A stretch of DNA of 64,000 nt from JBJMLO01 sp045805265 (GTDB lineage Bacteria > Actinomycetota > UBA4738 > JACQTL01), in the NCBI GenBank assembly GCA_045805265.1, contig JBJMLO010000011.1:434001-498000 (forward strand). Direction: 5' to 3'. Numbering within the stretch: the first letter of the stretch is position 1; every line of letters begins with the position of its first letter. This document shows, piece by piece, positions 23,223 through 32,065 of this stretch. A model generated the notes under the pieces. That model saw only the letters and a program-made list of their open reading frames with translations, made no database searches and was not told where the DNA came from. The position numbers and the translations under genes are program-made.

Positions 23223-23874
23223 CGGGATCGTCGCCGTGCCGCCGCCCGGGCGAACCACCCTGGTCGACGTGCTCGACCGGATCCTCGAGGCCGGCGCCGC
23301 CGTCACCGCGGACCTGACCCTGGCGGTGGCCGACGTCGACCTGGTCCAGGTGAACCTCCGCGCGCTGGTCGCCGCCATCGAGACGGCCAGGGCACCCCTC
23401 CGGGATGAACGAGCATCGGGGGCTACCGCCTCCGGGCATGTTTCCCGTTCCGCGGAGGTGACTGGCGGGGTCGCGGGTGACCGGTCGTCGTCTTCTGTCA
23501 CGGGCGCACGGGGGCCTGGGGGAGCCGCCGCCGCAGCGCTCCGGGTCGGACGGACCGGCGCCGCCGGCCCACCCGGTATCCCGCAGGCGGACCACACGCC
23601 GCCGTCGCCGGCGCTTCGGTTGGACACCGACCCGGAGCGGGTCGAACGGGGACTGGCGCAGCTGGTGATGACCGTCGTCGGTCTCCTCAAGGACCTCATG
23701 GAACGCCAGGCCGCGCGCCGGGTCGAGGCGGGCACACTCGGCGACGACGAGGTCGAGCGCCTCGGCACCACCTTCGTCCGACTGGAGGAGCGCTTCGCGG
23801 AGATCCTGGAGCGCCTCCAGATGGGCGAGGAGGACCTGGCGCTCGACCTCGGCCCGCTGGGGCGCCTTCGCTGA
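23209..23874 (+). CDS. gvpK: fusion of GvpS/GvpA-like domain with GvpK
   Basis: 221 residues from ATG 23209, overlapping gvpL. Residues about 14-60 are a GvpA/GvpS-type fold: 'GRTTLVDVLDRILEAGAAVT', 'ADLTLAVADVDLVQVNLRAL'. A Gly/Ser/Ala linker of about 75 residues follows. Residues about 138-221 are GvpK: 'RLDTDPERVERGLAQLVMTV', 'LLKDLMERQAARRVEAGTL', 'FVRLEERFAEILERLQMGEE' and 'LDLGPLGRLR'. In Streptomyces-type clusters gvpS and gvpK are separate adjacent genes; here they are one open frame. It converges with the basic protein gene only 6 bp downstream. Confidence 0.8.
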   Translation: MKRADGIVAVPPPGRTTLVDVLDRILEAGAAVTADLTLAVADVDLVQVNLRALVAAIETARAPLRDERASGATASGHVSRSAEVTGGVAGDRSSSSVTGARGPGGAAAAALRVGRTGAAGPPGIPQADHTPPSPALRLDTDPERVERGLAQLVMTVVGLLKDLMERQAARRVEAGTLGDDEVERLGTTFVRLEERFAEILERLQMGEEDLALDLGPLGRLR

Positions 23875-23880
23875 CCGAAC

Positions 23881-24504
23881 CTAACCGGACTTCGCCCGGG
23901 GCGCGGAGGATCCCGACCGTGAGGAGGAGCCCGTCCGCGAAGTCGACCTCTTCGCCCTGGATGAGGTTCTCGACCGCGAGGCCGACCCGGTCCGCGAGGC
24001 CGACTTCTTGGAACTCGATGACGAGGCGGACGTGCGCTTCGATGACCCCGCCCGTGCACGGCGCTGGCCGCTCGACGTCCCCCGGCCCGTGGGCGCTTTG
24101 GCGGCCGGCCGCCTGGATCGAGACGAGGTAGTGGACCCGCCCGACGACGAGCGGCGCGAGGAACTCGACGATCGGGTCGCGCCGGAGTCTTCCTCGTTCC
24201 CTCGAACCCGCCTGACGATCTCGGCCGCGGCCGCGATGCCGGCGGTGGCCAGCCCGAACCGCCGCAGGAGCTTCGGGCCCCGGCGCTTCTTGGCGACCTT
24301 TCCGATCCTGGGAGCGGCCTTCGGCAGGGCGGTGGCGACCTTCCCCAGCCCGGCGGGAACCTTCCCTACCACGGCCTTGGGCACCGACCCGACGCGCTTG
24401 GCGATCGATCCGGACCTCCCGTTCAAGGCGTTGGCCGCGGTCCCGAACGCGGCCGCCACGACCTCGGTCGTGCGGCGCCCGGCAGCCTCGAGCTTCGTCG
24501 GCAT
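23881..24504 (-). CDS. very basic Ala/Lys/Ser/Arg-rich protein at the end of the gas-vesicle cluster
   Basis: 207 residues from ATG 24504 with SD GAGGAA. The first 100 residues are Ala/Val/Lys-rich and amphipathic ('GKVPAGLGKVATALPKAAPR'). The rest is an Arg/Ser/Lys low-complexity tail with repeats such as 'SSSRRSSSGGSTTSSRSRRP' and 'KRTSASSSSSKKSASRTGSA', resembling histone-H1/SR-like DNA- or RNA-binding tails. It converges on the gvpK fusion with 6 bp between the stops. Related low-complexity proteins occur near gas-vesicle genes in some actinobacteria, but no family is recognised. It may bind nucleic acid or the acidic tails of the GvpA copies. Confidence 0.55.
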   Translation of the reverse strand: MPTKLEAAGRRTTEVVAAAFGTAANALNGRSGSIAKRVGSVPKAVVGKVPAGLGKVATALPKAAPRIGKVAKKRRGPKLLRRFGLATAGIAAAAEIVRRVRGNEEDSGATRSSSSSRRSSSGGSTTSSRSRRPAAKAPTGRGTSSGQRRARAGSSKRTSASSSSSKKSASRTGSASRSRTSSRAKRSTSRTGSSSRSGSSAPRAKSG

Positions 24505-24659
24505 GTGATCGTTCCTCCGCCGCCTCTCGGCGCTTCGGGGGGCTGGTTGCTCCTTCAAGCATTCCCATGCGGGACCCGTCCAACCGGCCCCGCGTGGGAT
24601 CACCGCGATCCGGGAACCATGCTGGCGCGGGGCCGCTCCCGCCAACGGGAGGTGACCGA

Positions 24660-25319
24660 GTGCGCAGGTTCCTGAGGAACAACGGTCTGTCGCTGACCTA
24701 TCTCGGGGTGTTCCTCGTGACGCTGTTCCTGATGAGCGTGACGGGACACCATCAGTACAACGGCGACCAGCGGGACCACCACGAGCCGACCGTCGGGTAC
24801 TGGGCGTACCTGCACACCGGCGACTTCGTGGAGGGAGTGTTCGAGAACTGGGAGTCCGAGTTCCTGCAGATGGGCACCTACGTGCTGTTCACGGTCTACC
24901 TCTTCCAGAAGGGATCCCCGGAGTACAAGCCGCTGGACGAGAAGACCCCGCAGGACGTCGATCCGCGACGCCAGCGGTACTCGGATCCGCCTGGGCCGGT
25001 TCGCCGGGGTGGCGCGGTCCTGACGCTGTACATGAACTCCCTGGCGATGGCCCTGCTCGCGCTCTTCGTCCTGTCGTTCGTCCTGCACGCGGTCGGCGGG
25101 ACCTGGGCCTACAACGAGGAGCAGCTGGCACACGGCGGCCACCCCGTGTCGATCCTGACGTTCCTCACGACCTCGAACTTCTGGTTCCAGTCCATGCAGA
25201 ACTGGCAGAGCGAGTTCCTCGCGGTCGCGTCGCTCGCGATCCTGGGCATCTGGCTCCGCCAGCACGGCTCGCCGGAGTCGAAGCCGGTCGGCGCGCCGCA
25301 CTCCCACACCGGCGGGTGA
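24660..25319 (+). CDS. DUF6766-type membrane protein
   Basis: 219 residues from GTG 24660 with SD GGGAGGTGA. It has four hydrophobic segments arranged as two similar halves: 'LSLTYLGVFLVTLFLMSVTG' then 'FENWESEFLQMGTYVLFTVY', and 'SLAMALLALFVLSFVLHAVG' then 'QNWQSEFLAVASLAILGIWL'. Each half ends with a 'NWxSEF' motif and a 'KGSPE/QHGSPE' loop, so it is an internal duplication. Function is unknown. It is divergent from the basic protein gene across a 155-bp gap. Confidence 0.65.
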   Translation: MRRFLRNNGLSLTYLGVFLVTLFLMSVTGHHQYNGDQRDHHEPTVGYWAYLHTGDFVEGVFENWESEFLQMGTYVLFTVYLFQKGSPEYKPLDEKTPQDVDPRRQRYSDPPGPVRRGGAVLTLYMNSLAMALLALFVLSFVLHAVGGTWAYNEEQLAHGGHPVSILTFLTTSNFWFQSMQNWQSEFLAVASLAILGIWLRQHGSPESKPVGAPHSHTGG

Positions 25320-25370
25320 ACCGGGCGGCCGGCCCGCGCTCGATAGACTGCCGCGGACAGGAGGTCCCGG

Positions 25371-26303
25371 ATGACGGCGGGAGCGACGAACCGGAAGGAG
25401 CAGGAGCCGGAGCGGGCGGCCGCGCCCCGCGAGGGTGCCTTCTTCGACCTCGACAAGACCCTGCTGCCGGGCGCGGCGCTGTTCCCGGTGGCGCGCGAGA
25501 TGTATCGGCAGGGCGCGTTCACGACCGGGGACATCCTGCGGATCGCGTCCGACCAGATCGCGTACCGCGTGTCCGGCAAGGAGGACAAGGAGCGGATGAC
25601 GCGGGCGCGGGAGACGACCCTCGCCGCCGTGAAGGGGCAGCACCAGGAGGAGGTCGCGAAGCTGGGGCGCCTCGTCGTGGAGCGCGAGCTCCTCCCCCGC
25701 TTCTACCCACAGGCCGTGGAGCTGATGAACCGCCACGAGCGGGCCGGGCGGGAGGTCTACATCTGCTCGTCGTCGCCGGAGGACTTCCTCGGGATCCTCG
25801 CCGAGGCGTTCGAGATCGACGGCGTGATCGGGACGAGGGCCGAGGTCGTGGACGGCATGTACACGGGCCACCTGAACGGCGAGCTGTGCAACCGGGACGA
25901 GAAGGCCCGGCGCGTGAAGGAGCTGGCCGACGAACGGGGCATCGACCTCATGCGGTCGTACGCGTACTCCGACAGCATCAACGACCTGCCGCTGCTGGAG
26001 ATGGTGGGAAACCCGGTCGCGATGAACCCCGATTTGGCGCTCCTGCGGACCGCCCGGCAGAACGGCTGGCAGATCATCGACCTCCGGGTCGGCCGCCGCC
26101 GGACGCTGGTGGGCTCGGCCGTCGGAGCCACGGCAGCGGCGGCCGCCGCCGCGGGGTACGCCGCCGGGTTCGCCGTCGGCCGGGCGCCGCGGAAGCGGCG
26201 GATCGCCGAGCGGGTCCCGCTTCCCTCGGCGGTCCGCCCCTCCTTCCGCAAGGGCCGCATCGCCGGCAAGGTTCCGCTCCCCGCAGCGGTCCGCCGGGGC
26301 TGA
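25371..26303 (+). CDS. HAD-IB family phosphatase (SerB-like)
   Basis: 310 residues; ATG 25371 has an AGGAGG SD. HAD motif I is 'AFFDLDKTLLPGAAL' (nucleophile Asp in DLDKT), motif II Ser in 'VYICSSSPEDFLG', motif III Lys in 'NRDEKARRVKELA', motif IV 'AYSDSINDLPLLE'. This subgroup includes phosphoserine phosphatase-like and actinobacterial lipid-phosphatase-type enzymes. After residue 235 comes an Ala-rich, possibly membrane-associated stretch ('GATAAAAAAAGYAAGFAVGR') and an Arg-rich tail with two similar 'KVPLPxAVR' units; this tail is absent from SerB. The substrate is not known. Confidence 0.75.
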   Translation: MTAGATNRKEQEPERAAAPREGAFFDLDKTLLPGAALFPVAREMYRQGAFTTGDILRIASDQIAYRVSGKEDKERMTRARETTLAAVKGQHQEEVAKLGRLVVERELLPRFYPQAVELMNRHERAGREVYICSSSPEDFLGILAEAFEIDGVIGTRAEVVDGMYTGHLNGELCNRDEKARRVKELADERGIDLMRSYAYSDSINDLPLLEMVGNPVAMNPDLALLRTARQNGWQIIDLRVGRRRTLVGSAVGATAAAAAAAGYAAGFAVGRAPRKRRIAERVPLPSAVRPSFRKGRIAGKVPLPAAVRRG

Positions 26304-26370
26304 GGGGCCGGGCCCCGGCCCGCCTGCGGCGGGGAGGTGCACGCTTCCGTGCCGGGCGCCCGGGCGGGGC

Positions 26371-26376
26371 TACACT
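26371..26376 (+). promoter_or_regulatory. -10 element TACACT for leaderless-type start at 26385
   Basis: TACACT ends 8 nt before the GTG at 26385, with no SD in between. It supports that GTG over the upstream ATG at 26337 as the true start. Confidence 0.45.
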
Positions 26377-26384
26377 TCGCCGCG

Positions 26385-27308
26385 GTGGAGTCCACCATAT
26401 CGACCGACGCGACGCAGGTTCGCCGCACCAACTGGCTGATCCGGTTGATGCTGCTGGTGGGGTTCGGATTCGTGACGTTCGACTTCGTCGAGCTGACGTT
26501 CCTCACGAGCCGGACGGAGAAGTTCTTCTCGTGGACGATCGCGTCCACGCTGACGGCGGCGGTGTTCGGGTCGTTCTACCTCGCCGCGTCGGCCATCACG
26601 GCGACCGCGACGCCGCAGCGGGCGTGGGTGCGGGCACGGTCGGCCGTTCCCGGGACCTTCGCCTTGGTGACGCTCATCGAGATCGCGACGCTGTACAACT
26701 TCGCGCCGTTCCGGGAGCACCTGCACGCGCCGGACGCGATCACGAAGTTCGAGTTCTTCCTGTGGATCGGCGCGTACACGGTCGAGCCGATCGGGCTCAC
26801 GATCGGCATGGTGCTGCAACGACGGATGCCCGGCGTCGACCCACCGACGGTCGAGCCGCTCCCCCGGTGGTGGCGGAACTGCGCCTGGGTGGGCGGCGTC
26901 GGCTCGATGGCGGTCGGGGCGTTCCTGTTCCTGCTGCCGAACGCCGCGGCGGGCGCCTGGTCCTGGCCGCTGACCCGGCTGACCGCCCAGGTGCTGGGAT
27001 CGTGGTTCGTCGCGTCCGGCCTGGTCATGGCGTGGGCCGCGCACGAGAACGACCGGTGGCGGCTGCTGGTCCCGGCGCTCGGGTTCACGGCGCTCGGGCC
27101 GGTGCAGCTCGTCGCGATCGCCCGGTTCTCGGACCAGGTCGACTTCGGGAATCCCGTGATCTGGGGCCACCTGGCCTTCCTGGTCGGCGTCACCGTGCTG
27201 GGCGCGATCGGAACCGCGATGGCGGTGCGGGCGAAGCGGCCGGAGGCGGTCGGCCCGTCGCCGATGCCGGCCCCCGCGGAGCCCGCGCCGCCCGCGTTCA
27301 CCGCCTGA
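26385..27308 (+). CDS. multi-pass membrane protein of unknown function
   Basis: About 307 residues from GTG 26385 with about eight hydrophobic segments, e.g. 'WLIRLMLLVGFGFVTFDFVE', 'AVFGSFYLAASAITAT', 'FFLWIGAYTVEPIGLTIGMV', 'LTAQVLGSWFVASGLVMAWA', 'AFLVGVTVLGAIGTAMAV'. The C-terminus is Pro/Ala-rich. Aromatic and acidic residues lie at membrane edges, but no transporter signature is recognised. It converges on the P450 gene with an 11-bp overlap. Confidence 0.6.
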   Translation: MESTISTDATQVRRTNWLIRLMLLVGFGFVTFDFVELTFLTSRTEKFFSWTIASTLTAAVFGSFYLAASAITATATPQRAWVRARSAVPGTFALVTLIEIATLYNFAPFREHLHAPDAITKFEFFLWIGAYTVEPIGLTIGMVLQRRMPGVDPPTVEPLPRWWRNCAWVGGVGSMAVGAFLFLLPNAAAGAWSWPLTRLTAQVLGSWFVASGLVMAWAAHENDRWRLLVPALGFTALGPVQLVAIARFSDQVDFGNPVIWGHLAFLVGVTVLGAIGTAMAVRAKRPEAVGPSPMPAPAEPAPPAFTA

Positions 27309-28587
27309 CGAGGCGCATCCGCAGCGGACGCTTCGGCCGCAGGGTGATGCTGCGCGCGAATTCCGGACGCCACCCGGGATCGGCGAGCTCCAGCCGCCAC
27401 CTCGACGCGATCCCCGCGATCAGGAGCACCGCCTCCATCGTGGCGAAGTGGAAACCGATGCAGCCGCGGGGGCCGGCGCCGAACGGCAGGTAGGTGAACG
27501 GGGCCGGCTCGGCGCCATCCTCGAATCGCGCCGGGTCGAACGTCTCCGGGTCCCGGTGGAACCGCGGGTCGTGATGGATCCCGAACACGTTCACCAGGAC
27601 GGTCGACCCCGCGGGGACGGTGCGCCGGCCCAGGACCGAGTCCCGTGCGGCCTTCCGCCGGAGCACCCACGCGGGGGGATACAGCCGAAGGGCCTCGTCC
27701 CACGCCGCACGCGTCGCGGCGAGGCGCTCGAGGTCGCCCGCCGAGGGCGGCCGCCCCTCCACCGCGCCGTCGAGCTCGGCGTGCAGGCGCCGTTCGACCT
27801 CGGGATGGCGAGCCAGCAGGAACCACGTCCAGGCCAGGGCCGCGGTGATGGTCCCCCGGCCCGCGAGGAGCAGGCTGATCACCTCGTCGCGGGCGTCGCC
27901 GTCGGACATCCGGCCCCCGGGCTTCCGCGCCGCGAGCATCGCTCCCAGCAGATCGGCGGCTGGGCCGGAGTCGGCGCGCCGCCGCGCGATGGCGTCCGCG
28001 ATGTACGCGTCGAGCTCCTCCCGGGCCTTCCGGAACCGGGCGAACCCCGGGAGCGGCGTCCGTTCGAGCGAGGCGGAGGCCGGAACGACCGCGTGCCACA
28101 GCCCCGACGCCATCTCGGTGACGGCTCCGGCCAGCCGGTCGACGTCGGCGTCCGAGGCGTCGGCGAACATGGCGCGGAGCACGGCTACGGTGGTGATCGC
28201 CCGCATCTGGGGAACGACGTCCAGTACCCGGCCGTGCTCCCACCCCGCGGTCGCACGGCCGAGCGCCCGGTTCACCGTCTCCCCGTATGCCAGGAGCGGC
28301 TCGCGCGCGAACAGCGGGTCCAGCGCGGCCCGTTCCCGGCGGTGGTGCTCGCCCTCGCTCACCTGGAGCCCGCCGCCCAGCACCCGCGTCAGCCCCTTCG
28401 ATCCGGCTCCCTTGCGGAAGACCTCCGCGCGGGCCTCGAGAACCTCCCGCGCCAGGTCGGGCGAGGTCACCACGAACGTGGCCCGGCGCCCTCCGGTGAG
28501 CTCGGCGAGGTCGCCCTGGCGACCGGCTTCCACGACCAGCCCGACGGGGTCTCGGAAGCCCCGGATCGCCGCGGCGATTCGGTTCAC
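27298..28587 (-). CDS. cytochrome P450
   Basis: 429 residues from GTG 28587. P450 hallmarks: I-helix 'VISLLLAGRGTITAALAWTW' (oxygen-activation AGxxT variant), K-helix ExxR in 'AWDEALRLYPPAWVLRRKA', PERF-like 'FDPARFEDGAEPAPF', and the haem loop 'FGAGPRGCIGFHFA' with the Cys ligand. 'SLLLAGRGTI' and the length resemble CYP-type enzymes acting on fatty acids or terpenoids, but no substrate can be named. The start overlaps the end of the SDR epimerase gene by 4 bases, so the two enzymes are coupled. No ferredoxin gene is adjacent. Confidence 0.88.
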   Translation of the reverse strand: MNRIAAAIRGFRDPVGLVVEAGRQGDLAELTGGRRATFVVTSPDLAREVLEARAEVFRKGAGSKGLTRVLGGGLQVSEGEHHRRERAALDPLFAREPLLAYGETVNRALGRATAGWEHGRVLDVVPQMRAITTVAVLRAMFADASDADVDRLAGAVTEMASGLWHAVVPASASLERTPLPGFARFRKAREELDAYIADAIARRRADSGPAADLLGAMLAARKPGGRMSDGDARDEVISLLLAGRGTITAALAWTWFLLARHPEVERRLHAELDGAVEGRPPSAGDLERLAATRAAWDEALRLYPPAWVLRRKAARDSVLGRRTVPAGSTVLVNVFGIHHDPRFHRDPETFDPARFEDGAEPAPFTYLPFGAGPRGCIGFHFATMEAVLLIAGIASRWRLELADPGWRPEFARSITLRPKRPLRMRLVRR

Positions 28588-29636
28588 GCTGCGGTGCCCG
28601 GGCCCTCGTCGCCCCCCCGGTGGCCCAGCCGGCCGGCCTGCCGCGGGGTCAGCCGGCCCGTCGAGGCCAACCAGCGCACGGTGTCCGCGAAGGTCTCCCG
28701 GATGTCGCGGGGCTGGACGCCGAGCTCGTCGCGCGTCCGGGAGTCGTCGCACCGAGCCTCGCAGTTGAGGACCCAGATGCCCTCGTAGGTCCAGGGCAGC
28801 CGCCGCCGGACCCGGCGCTGGAGCCAGTCGGCGGCCCGGCCGAACCCGCCCAGGAACGACTTCGGCATCACGACCGACCGGATGTGCCGACCGGTGAGCT
28901 CGCCGAGCGTTCGCTGGATGCCCTTCATCGTGAGGTAGTGGGCGGCCACCAGGTAGCTGCGCGGTCCCCGCCCGGGCTCCATGACCGCGGCGTGCACGCG
29001 GGCCACGTCGCGGACGTCCGAGATCGCCATGCCTCCCCGCATGACGAACGGATAGGAGCCCTTCAGCACGTTCATGCACAGCAGCGCGCCCTCTCCGAGG
29101 TGCGGGTCGTGCGGCCCCCAGACCGCGCTGGGCATCACGCTCACGACCGGCGCGCCCCGTTCCTGGAACCGCCTCGAGACCGACTCGCTGTCCGCCTTCG
29201 ACCGGCAGTACGGCGTAGGCGCGACCCCCACGGCCGACTCCGGCGTCAGCACCTCGCCGCCGCGGGGGGGCAGCAGCGAGAGCTCGCTCGAGACGTGCAC
29301 GATCGGGTCCAGCCCGAGCCGGGTCGCGATCTCGAGCACGGTCTCGGTTCCGCGGACGTTCACGGCGAGCATCTCGTCGGCCTTGCGCGCGTCCATGGAG
29401 AACACGCTCGCCGCGTGCACGACCGCGTCGTGGCCCCGCATCGCCCGTTCGACCGAGTCGGGATCGGTTACGTCGCCGGTGGCCGTGGGCACGTCCGCCA
29501 CGCCGAGCGGCTGCAGCGCCGGGCCGACACGGTCCGGCGACCGCGCCAGGACGGTCACCTGGTGGCCCGCGCCGATCAGCGCCGCGACCGTGTGCGACCC
29601 GACGTAGCCCGTCCCCCCGGTGACCAGCACCCGCAT
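28584..29636 (-). CDS. NAD-dependent epimerase/dehydratase (extended SDR)
   Basis: 350 residues. The Rossmann motif is 'VLVTGGTGYVGSHTVAALIG', then 'VVHAASVFSMDARKADEML' and the active site 'PTPYCRSKADSES' (YxxxK) with Ser in 'IVHVSSELSLL'. The C-terminal 'RLPWTYEGIWVLNCEARCDD' is typical of dihydroflavonol-reductase/3-beta-HSD-like SDRs. It probably reduces or isomerises a small hydrophobic ketone or sugar derivative. It precedes and overlaps the P450 gene, suggesting one oxidation-reduction pathway. A CATGAT -10-like hexamer 8 nt before the ATG suggests a leaderless start. Confidence 0.8.
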   Translation of the reverse strand: MRVLVTGGTGYVGSHTVAALIGAGHQVTVLARSPDRVGPALQPLGVADVPTATGDVTDPDSVERAMRGHDAVVHAASVFSMDARKADEMLAVNVRGTETVLEIATRLGLDPIVHVSSELSLLPPRGGEVLTPESAVGVAPTPYCRSKADSESVSRRFQERGAPVVSVMPSAVWGPHDPHLGEGALLCMNVLKGSYPFVMRGGMAISDVRDVARVHAAVMEPGRGPRSYLVAAHYLTMKGIQRTLGELTGRHIRSVVMPKSFLGGFGRAADWLQRRVRRRLPWTYEGIWVLNCEARCDDSRTRDELGVQPRDIRETFADTVRWLASTGRLTPRQAGRLGHRGGDEGPGTAA

Positions 29637-29704
29637 GGCAGCGAATCATGCTCCGCGGCCGGGCGCCGCGCCACCCGGGCCCGCCGCGCCCGTGCCCCGC
29701 GGGC

Positions 29705-29710
29705 TACAGT
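29705..29710 (+). promoter_or_regulatory. -10 element TACAGT for leaderless-type start at 29720
   Basis: TACAGT lies 9 nt before the ATG at 29720, with no SD in between. Confidence 0.45.
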
Positions 29711-29719
29711 TCGGGCGCG

Positions 29720-30892
29720 ATGGACTTCCGCGTGCCCGCAGACCTCGCCGACCTCGTCGCCTCGTACCGGTCGTTCCTGGAACGGGAGGTCCGTCCGGTC
29801 GAGGAGCGCTTCGCCGAGCGGCTGCGGCTCGACTCGTTCGACGAGGAGCTGCACGAGGAGGGCGTCGCCATCCGGCGGCGGTCCGCCGAGCTCGGCTTCT
29901 ACGCCGCCCACATGCCGGAGTCCGTCGGGGGTGGCGGGCTGTCGAACCTCGGGTACACCCTGCTCGTCGAGACCGGCGCGTCGTCCGGGATGGCCTTTGC
30001 GTCGTTCGCGCTGGGGCCGCCCAACCCGGCCGCCCCGAACCCGATCCTCATGCACCTCCCCGAGCACCTCCGAGGCAAGTACGTCCCTCCGCTCGTCCGC
30101 GGCGAGACCACGATGTGCTTCGCGCTGACCGAGCCCGGCGCCGGGTCGGACGCGCAGGCCATCTCGGCGACGGCCGCGCTGGACGGCGACTCGTGGGTCA
30201 TCAACGGGACGAAGCACTTCATCACGAACGGCGCCGGAGCCGACGTCGCGGTGGTGTTCGCGGTGACCGACCGGGAGCTGCGCGCCGCGGGCGGGATCAC
30301 CGCGTTCCTGGTCCCGAGGGGCTCGCCCGGATTCACCGTCGGCCGGAACCAGCGCACGCTGGCCGGCGACACGAACCAGGCGGAGCTGATCTTCCAGGAC
30401 TGCCGAATCCCCTCCGACCACGTGATCGGCGAGGTCGGATTCGGGTTCGGGTCGGCCATGCGGTTCCTGAACGCCGGCCGCGCGTTCATCGGCGCGATGT
30501 GCGTCGGGATCGCCGATCACCTCGTGCGGATCTGCACCGAGCAGGCGACGGACCGCGAGACGTTCGGCAAGCCCATCGGGAAGTACCAGGCGATCCAGTG
30601 GATGCTGGCCGACTCCGCCCTGGAGGTCCACGCGGCCCGGCTGATGACGTACCACCTGGCCTGGCTGGTCGACGAGGGCGAGCAACCGATCCGGGAGTCG
30701 TCGATGGTGAAGCTGAACAACACCGAGATGGTCGGCCGCGTCGCCGACCGGGCCGTGCAGATCTTCGGCGGCATGGGCCTCCTGGCGGAGGGCCCGGTGG
30801 AGCGGATCTACCGGTGGGTCCGGATGCTCCGCATCGTGGAGGGCACGAGCGAGATCCAGCGGCTGATCATCGCCCGCTCGCTGGGGCTGTAG
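29720..30892 (+). CDS. acyl-CoA dehydrogenase
   Basis: 390 residues. ACAD motifs: 'ETTMCFALTEPGAGSDAQAI' (FAD/substrate), 'VINGTKHFITNGAGADVAVV', 'IADHLVRICTEQATDRETFG', and the C-terminal 'AVQIFGGMGLLAEGPVERI', 'IVEGTSEIQRLIIARSLGL'. It catalyses alpha,beta-dehydrogenation of an acyl-CoA, passing electrons to ETF. The family base is not fixed at one site and the chain-length class cannot be read. It starts from a leaderless-type promoter and is divergent from the SDR/P450 pair across about 80 bp. Confidence 0.88.
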   Translation: MDFRVPADLADLVASYRSFLEREVRPVEERFAERLRLDSFDEELHEEGVAIRRRSAELGFYAAHMPESVGGGGLSNLGYTLLVETGASSGMAFASFALGPPNPAAPNPILMHLPEHLRGKYVPPLVRGETTMCFALTEPGAGSDAQAISATAALDGDSWVINGTKHFITNGAGADVAVVFAVTDRELRAAGGITAFLVPRGSPGFTVGRNQRTLAGDTNQAELIFQDCRIPSDHVIGEVGFGFGSAMRFLNAGRAFIGAMCVGIADHLVRICTEQATDRETFGKPIGKYQAIQWMLADSALEVHAARLMTYHLAWLVDEGEQPIRESSMVKLNNTEMVGRVADRAVQIFGGMGLLAEGPVERIYRWVRMLRIVEGTSEIQRLIIARSLGL

Positions 30893-30945
30893 CGCGGCCC
30901 ACCGGGATGGGTTGACGGAATCGGCAACCGGGAATCCTCCTGCGG

Positions 30946-31998
30946 ATGCCACGACTCCGCAGGTCCGATCCGTCGCTCCCCGGCCTCACCCGTAGGCGCA
31001 GGGGCCGGGGATTCGTGTACGTGGACCACCTGGGGAAACGCGTGACCGATCAAGAGACGCTCGCGCGGATCCGGGGCCTGGTCATCCCCCCGGCGTGGAG
31101 GGACGTCTGGATCTGTCCGCTGCCGTCGGGGCACCTCCAGGCGGTCGGGACGGACGCGGCCGGCCGCAAGCAGTATCTCTACCACCCCAGATGGCGGGCC
31201 CGGCGGGACCAGCAGAAGTTCGACCGCATGCTGGAGTTCGCCGCCGCGCTCCCCGGCGTCCGCGCCGCGACCAGGGCGCACCTCGCCGAGGAGGGCCTCA
31301 CCCGCAACCGCGTGCTCGCCTGCGCCACCCGGCTGCTGGACCGGGGGTTCTTCCGCATCGGCTCGGAGGAGTACGCCGGGTCGAACGGCACGTACGGGCT
31401 GGCCACCATGCGCCGGAGCCACGTCCGGCTCGGCCCCGAGGGCCGCATCGAGTTCCACTACCTGGCGAAGGGGAGGAAGGAACACGTCCAGTCGGTGGTG
31501 GACCCCGAGGTCCACGAGGTCGTGGCCCAGCTCCTGCGGCGCCGAGGCGATCACGAGCTGCTCGCCTACAAGGCCGGCGGGCGGTGGCGGGACCTCCGGT
31601 CCGAGGACATCAACGCCTACGTCAAGGAGATCGCGGGCACCGAGTACTCGGCGAAGGACTTCCGGACCTGGCACGGCACCGTGATGGCGGCCATGGCGCT
31701 GGCGGTGGCCGCGCCGGCGGCGCGCTCCAGGACGGCCACCAAGCGAGCCATGTCGTGGGCCGTGAAGGACGTCGCCCAGTACCTCGGCAACACGCCCGCT
31801 GTGTGCCGGGCCTCGTACATCGACCCCCGCTTGTTCGACCGGTTCCGGTCGGGGTGGACCATCGCCGGCGTCCTGGACGAGCTCGGGACCGACCGCCTCG
31901 GCGAGCCCGAGCTCCAGGGCATCATTGAGGAGGCCGTCATCGACCTGATCCGGGGAGACGACTCTCCGGCGGTGCGGCGCGTCGAGCGGGCCGCGTAA
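30946..31998 (+). CDS. DNA topoisomerase IB (poxvirus/bacterial type)
   Basis: 350 residues. N-terminal DNA-clamp region 'GFVYVDHLGKRVTDQETLAR' and 'LVIPPAWRDVWICPLPSGHL'. The catalytic domain has 'RGFFRIGSEEYAGSNGTYGL', 'EFHYLAKGRKEHVQSVVDPE', 'KDFRTWHGTVMAAMALAV' (Arg and His of the catalytic set) and the nucleophile Tyr291 in 'VCRASYIDPRLFDRF'. It relaxes supercoils through a 3'-phosphotyrosine intermediate. The gene stands alone, 53 bp after the acyl-CoA dehydrogenase. Confidence 0.88.
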   Translation: MPRLRRSDPSLPGLTRRRRGRGFVYVDHLGKRVTDQETLARIRGLVIPPAWRDVWICPLPSGHLQAVGTDAAGRKQYLYHPRWRARRDQQKFDRMLEFAAALPGVRAATRAHLAEEGLTRNRVLACATRLLDRGFFRIGSEEYAGSNGTYGLATMRRSHVRLGPEGRIEFHYLAKGRKEHVQSVVDPEVHEVVAQLLRRRGDHELLAYKAGGRWRDLRSEDINAYVKEIAGTEYSAKDFRTWHGTVMAAMALAVAAPAARSRTATKRAMSWAVKDVAQYLGNTPAVCRASYIDPRLFDRFRSGWTIAGVLDELGTDRLGEPELQGIIEEAVIDLIRGDDSPAVRRVERAA

Positions 31999-32051
31999 GC
32001 CGCGACGAACAGCCGGCCCGAGCCCGAACACCTTCCGGTGCGGGCCCGTAC

Positions 32052-32057
32052 TACGCT
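32052..32057 (+). promoter_or_regulatory. -10 element TACGCT for leaderless-type start of selA
   Basis: TACGCT ends 8 nt before the ATG at 32066, with no SD between. Confidence 0.45.
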
Positions 32058-32065
32058 CCGAGCCA

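Noticed and set aside
23881..24504. Low-complexity basic frame as an antisense artefact
   Set aside because: It has a good SD and ATG, a sensible amphipathic N-terminal half, and no plausible plus-strand protein competes for the DNA, so it was kept as a gene.
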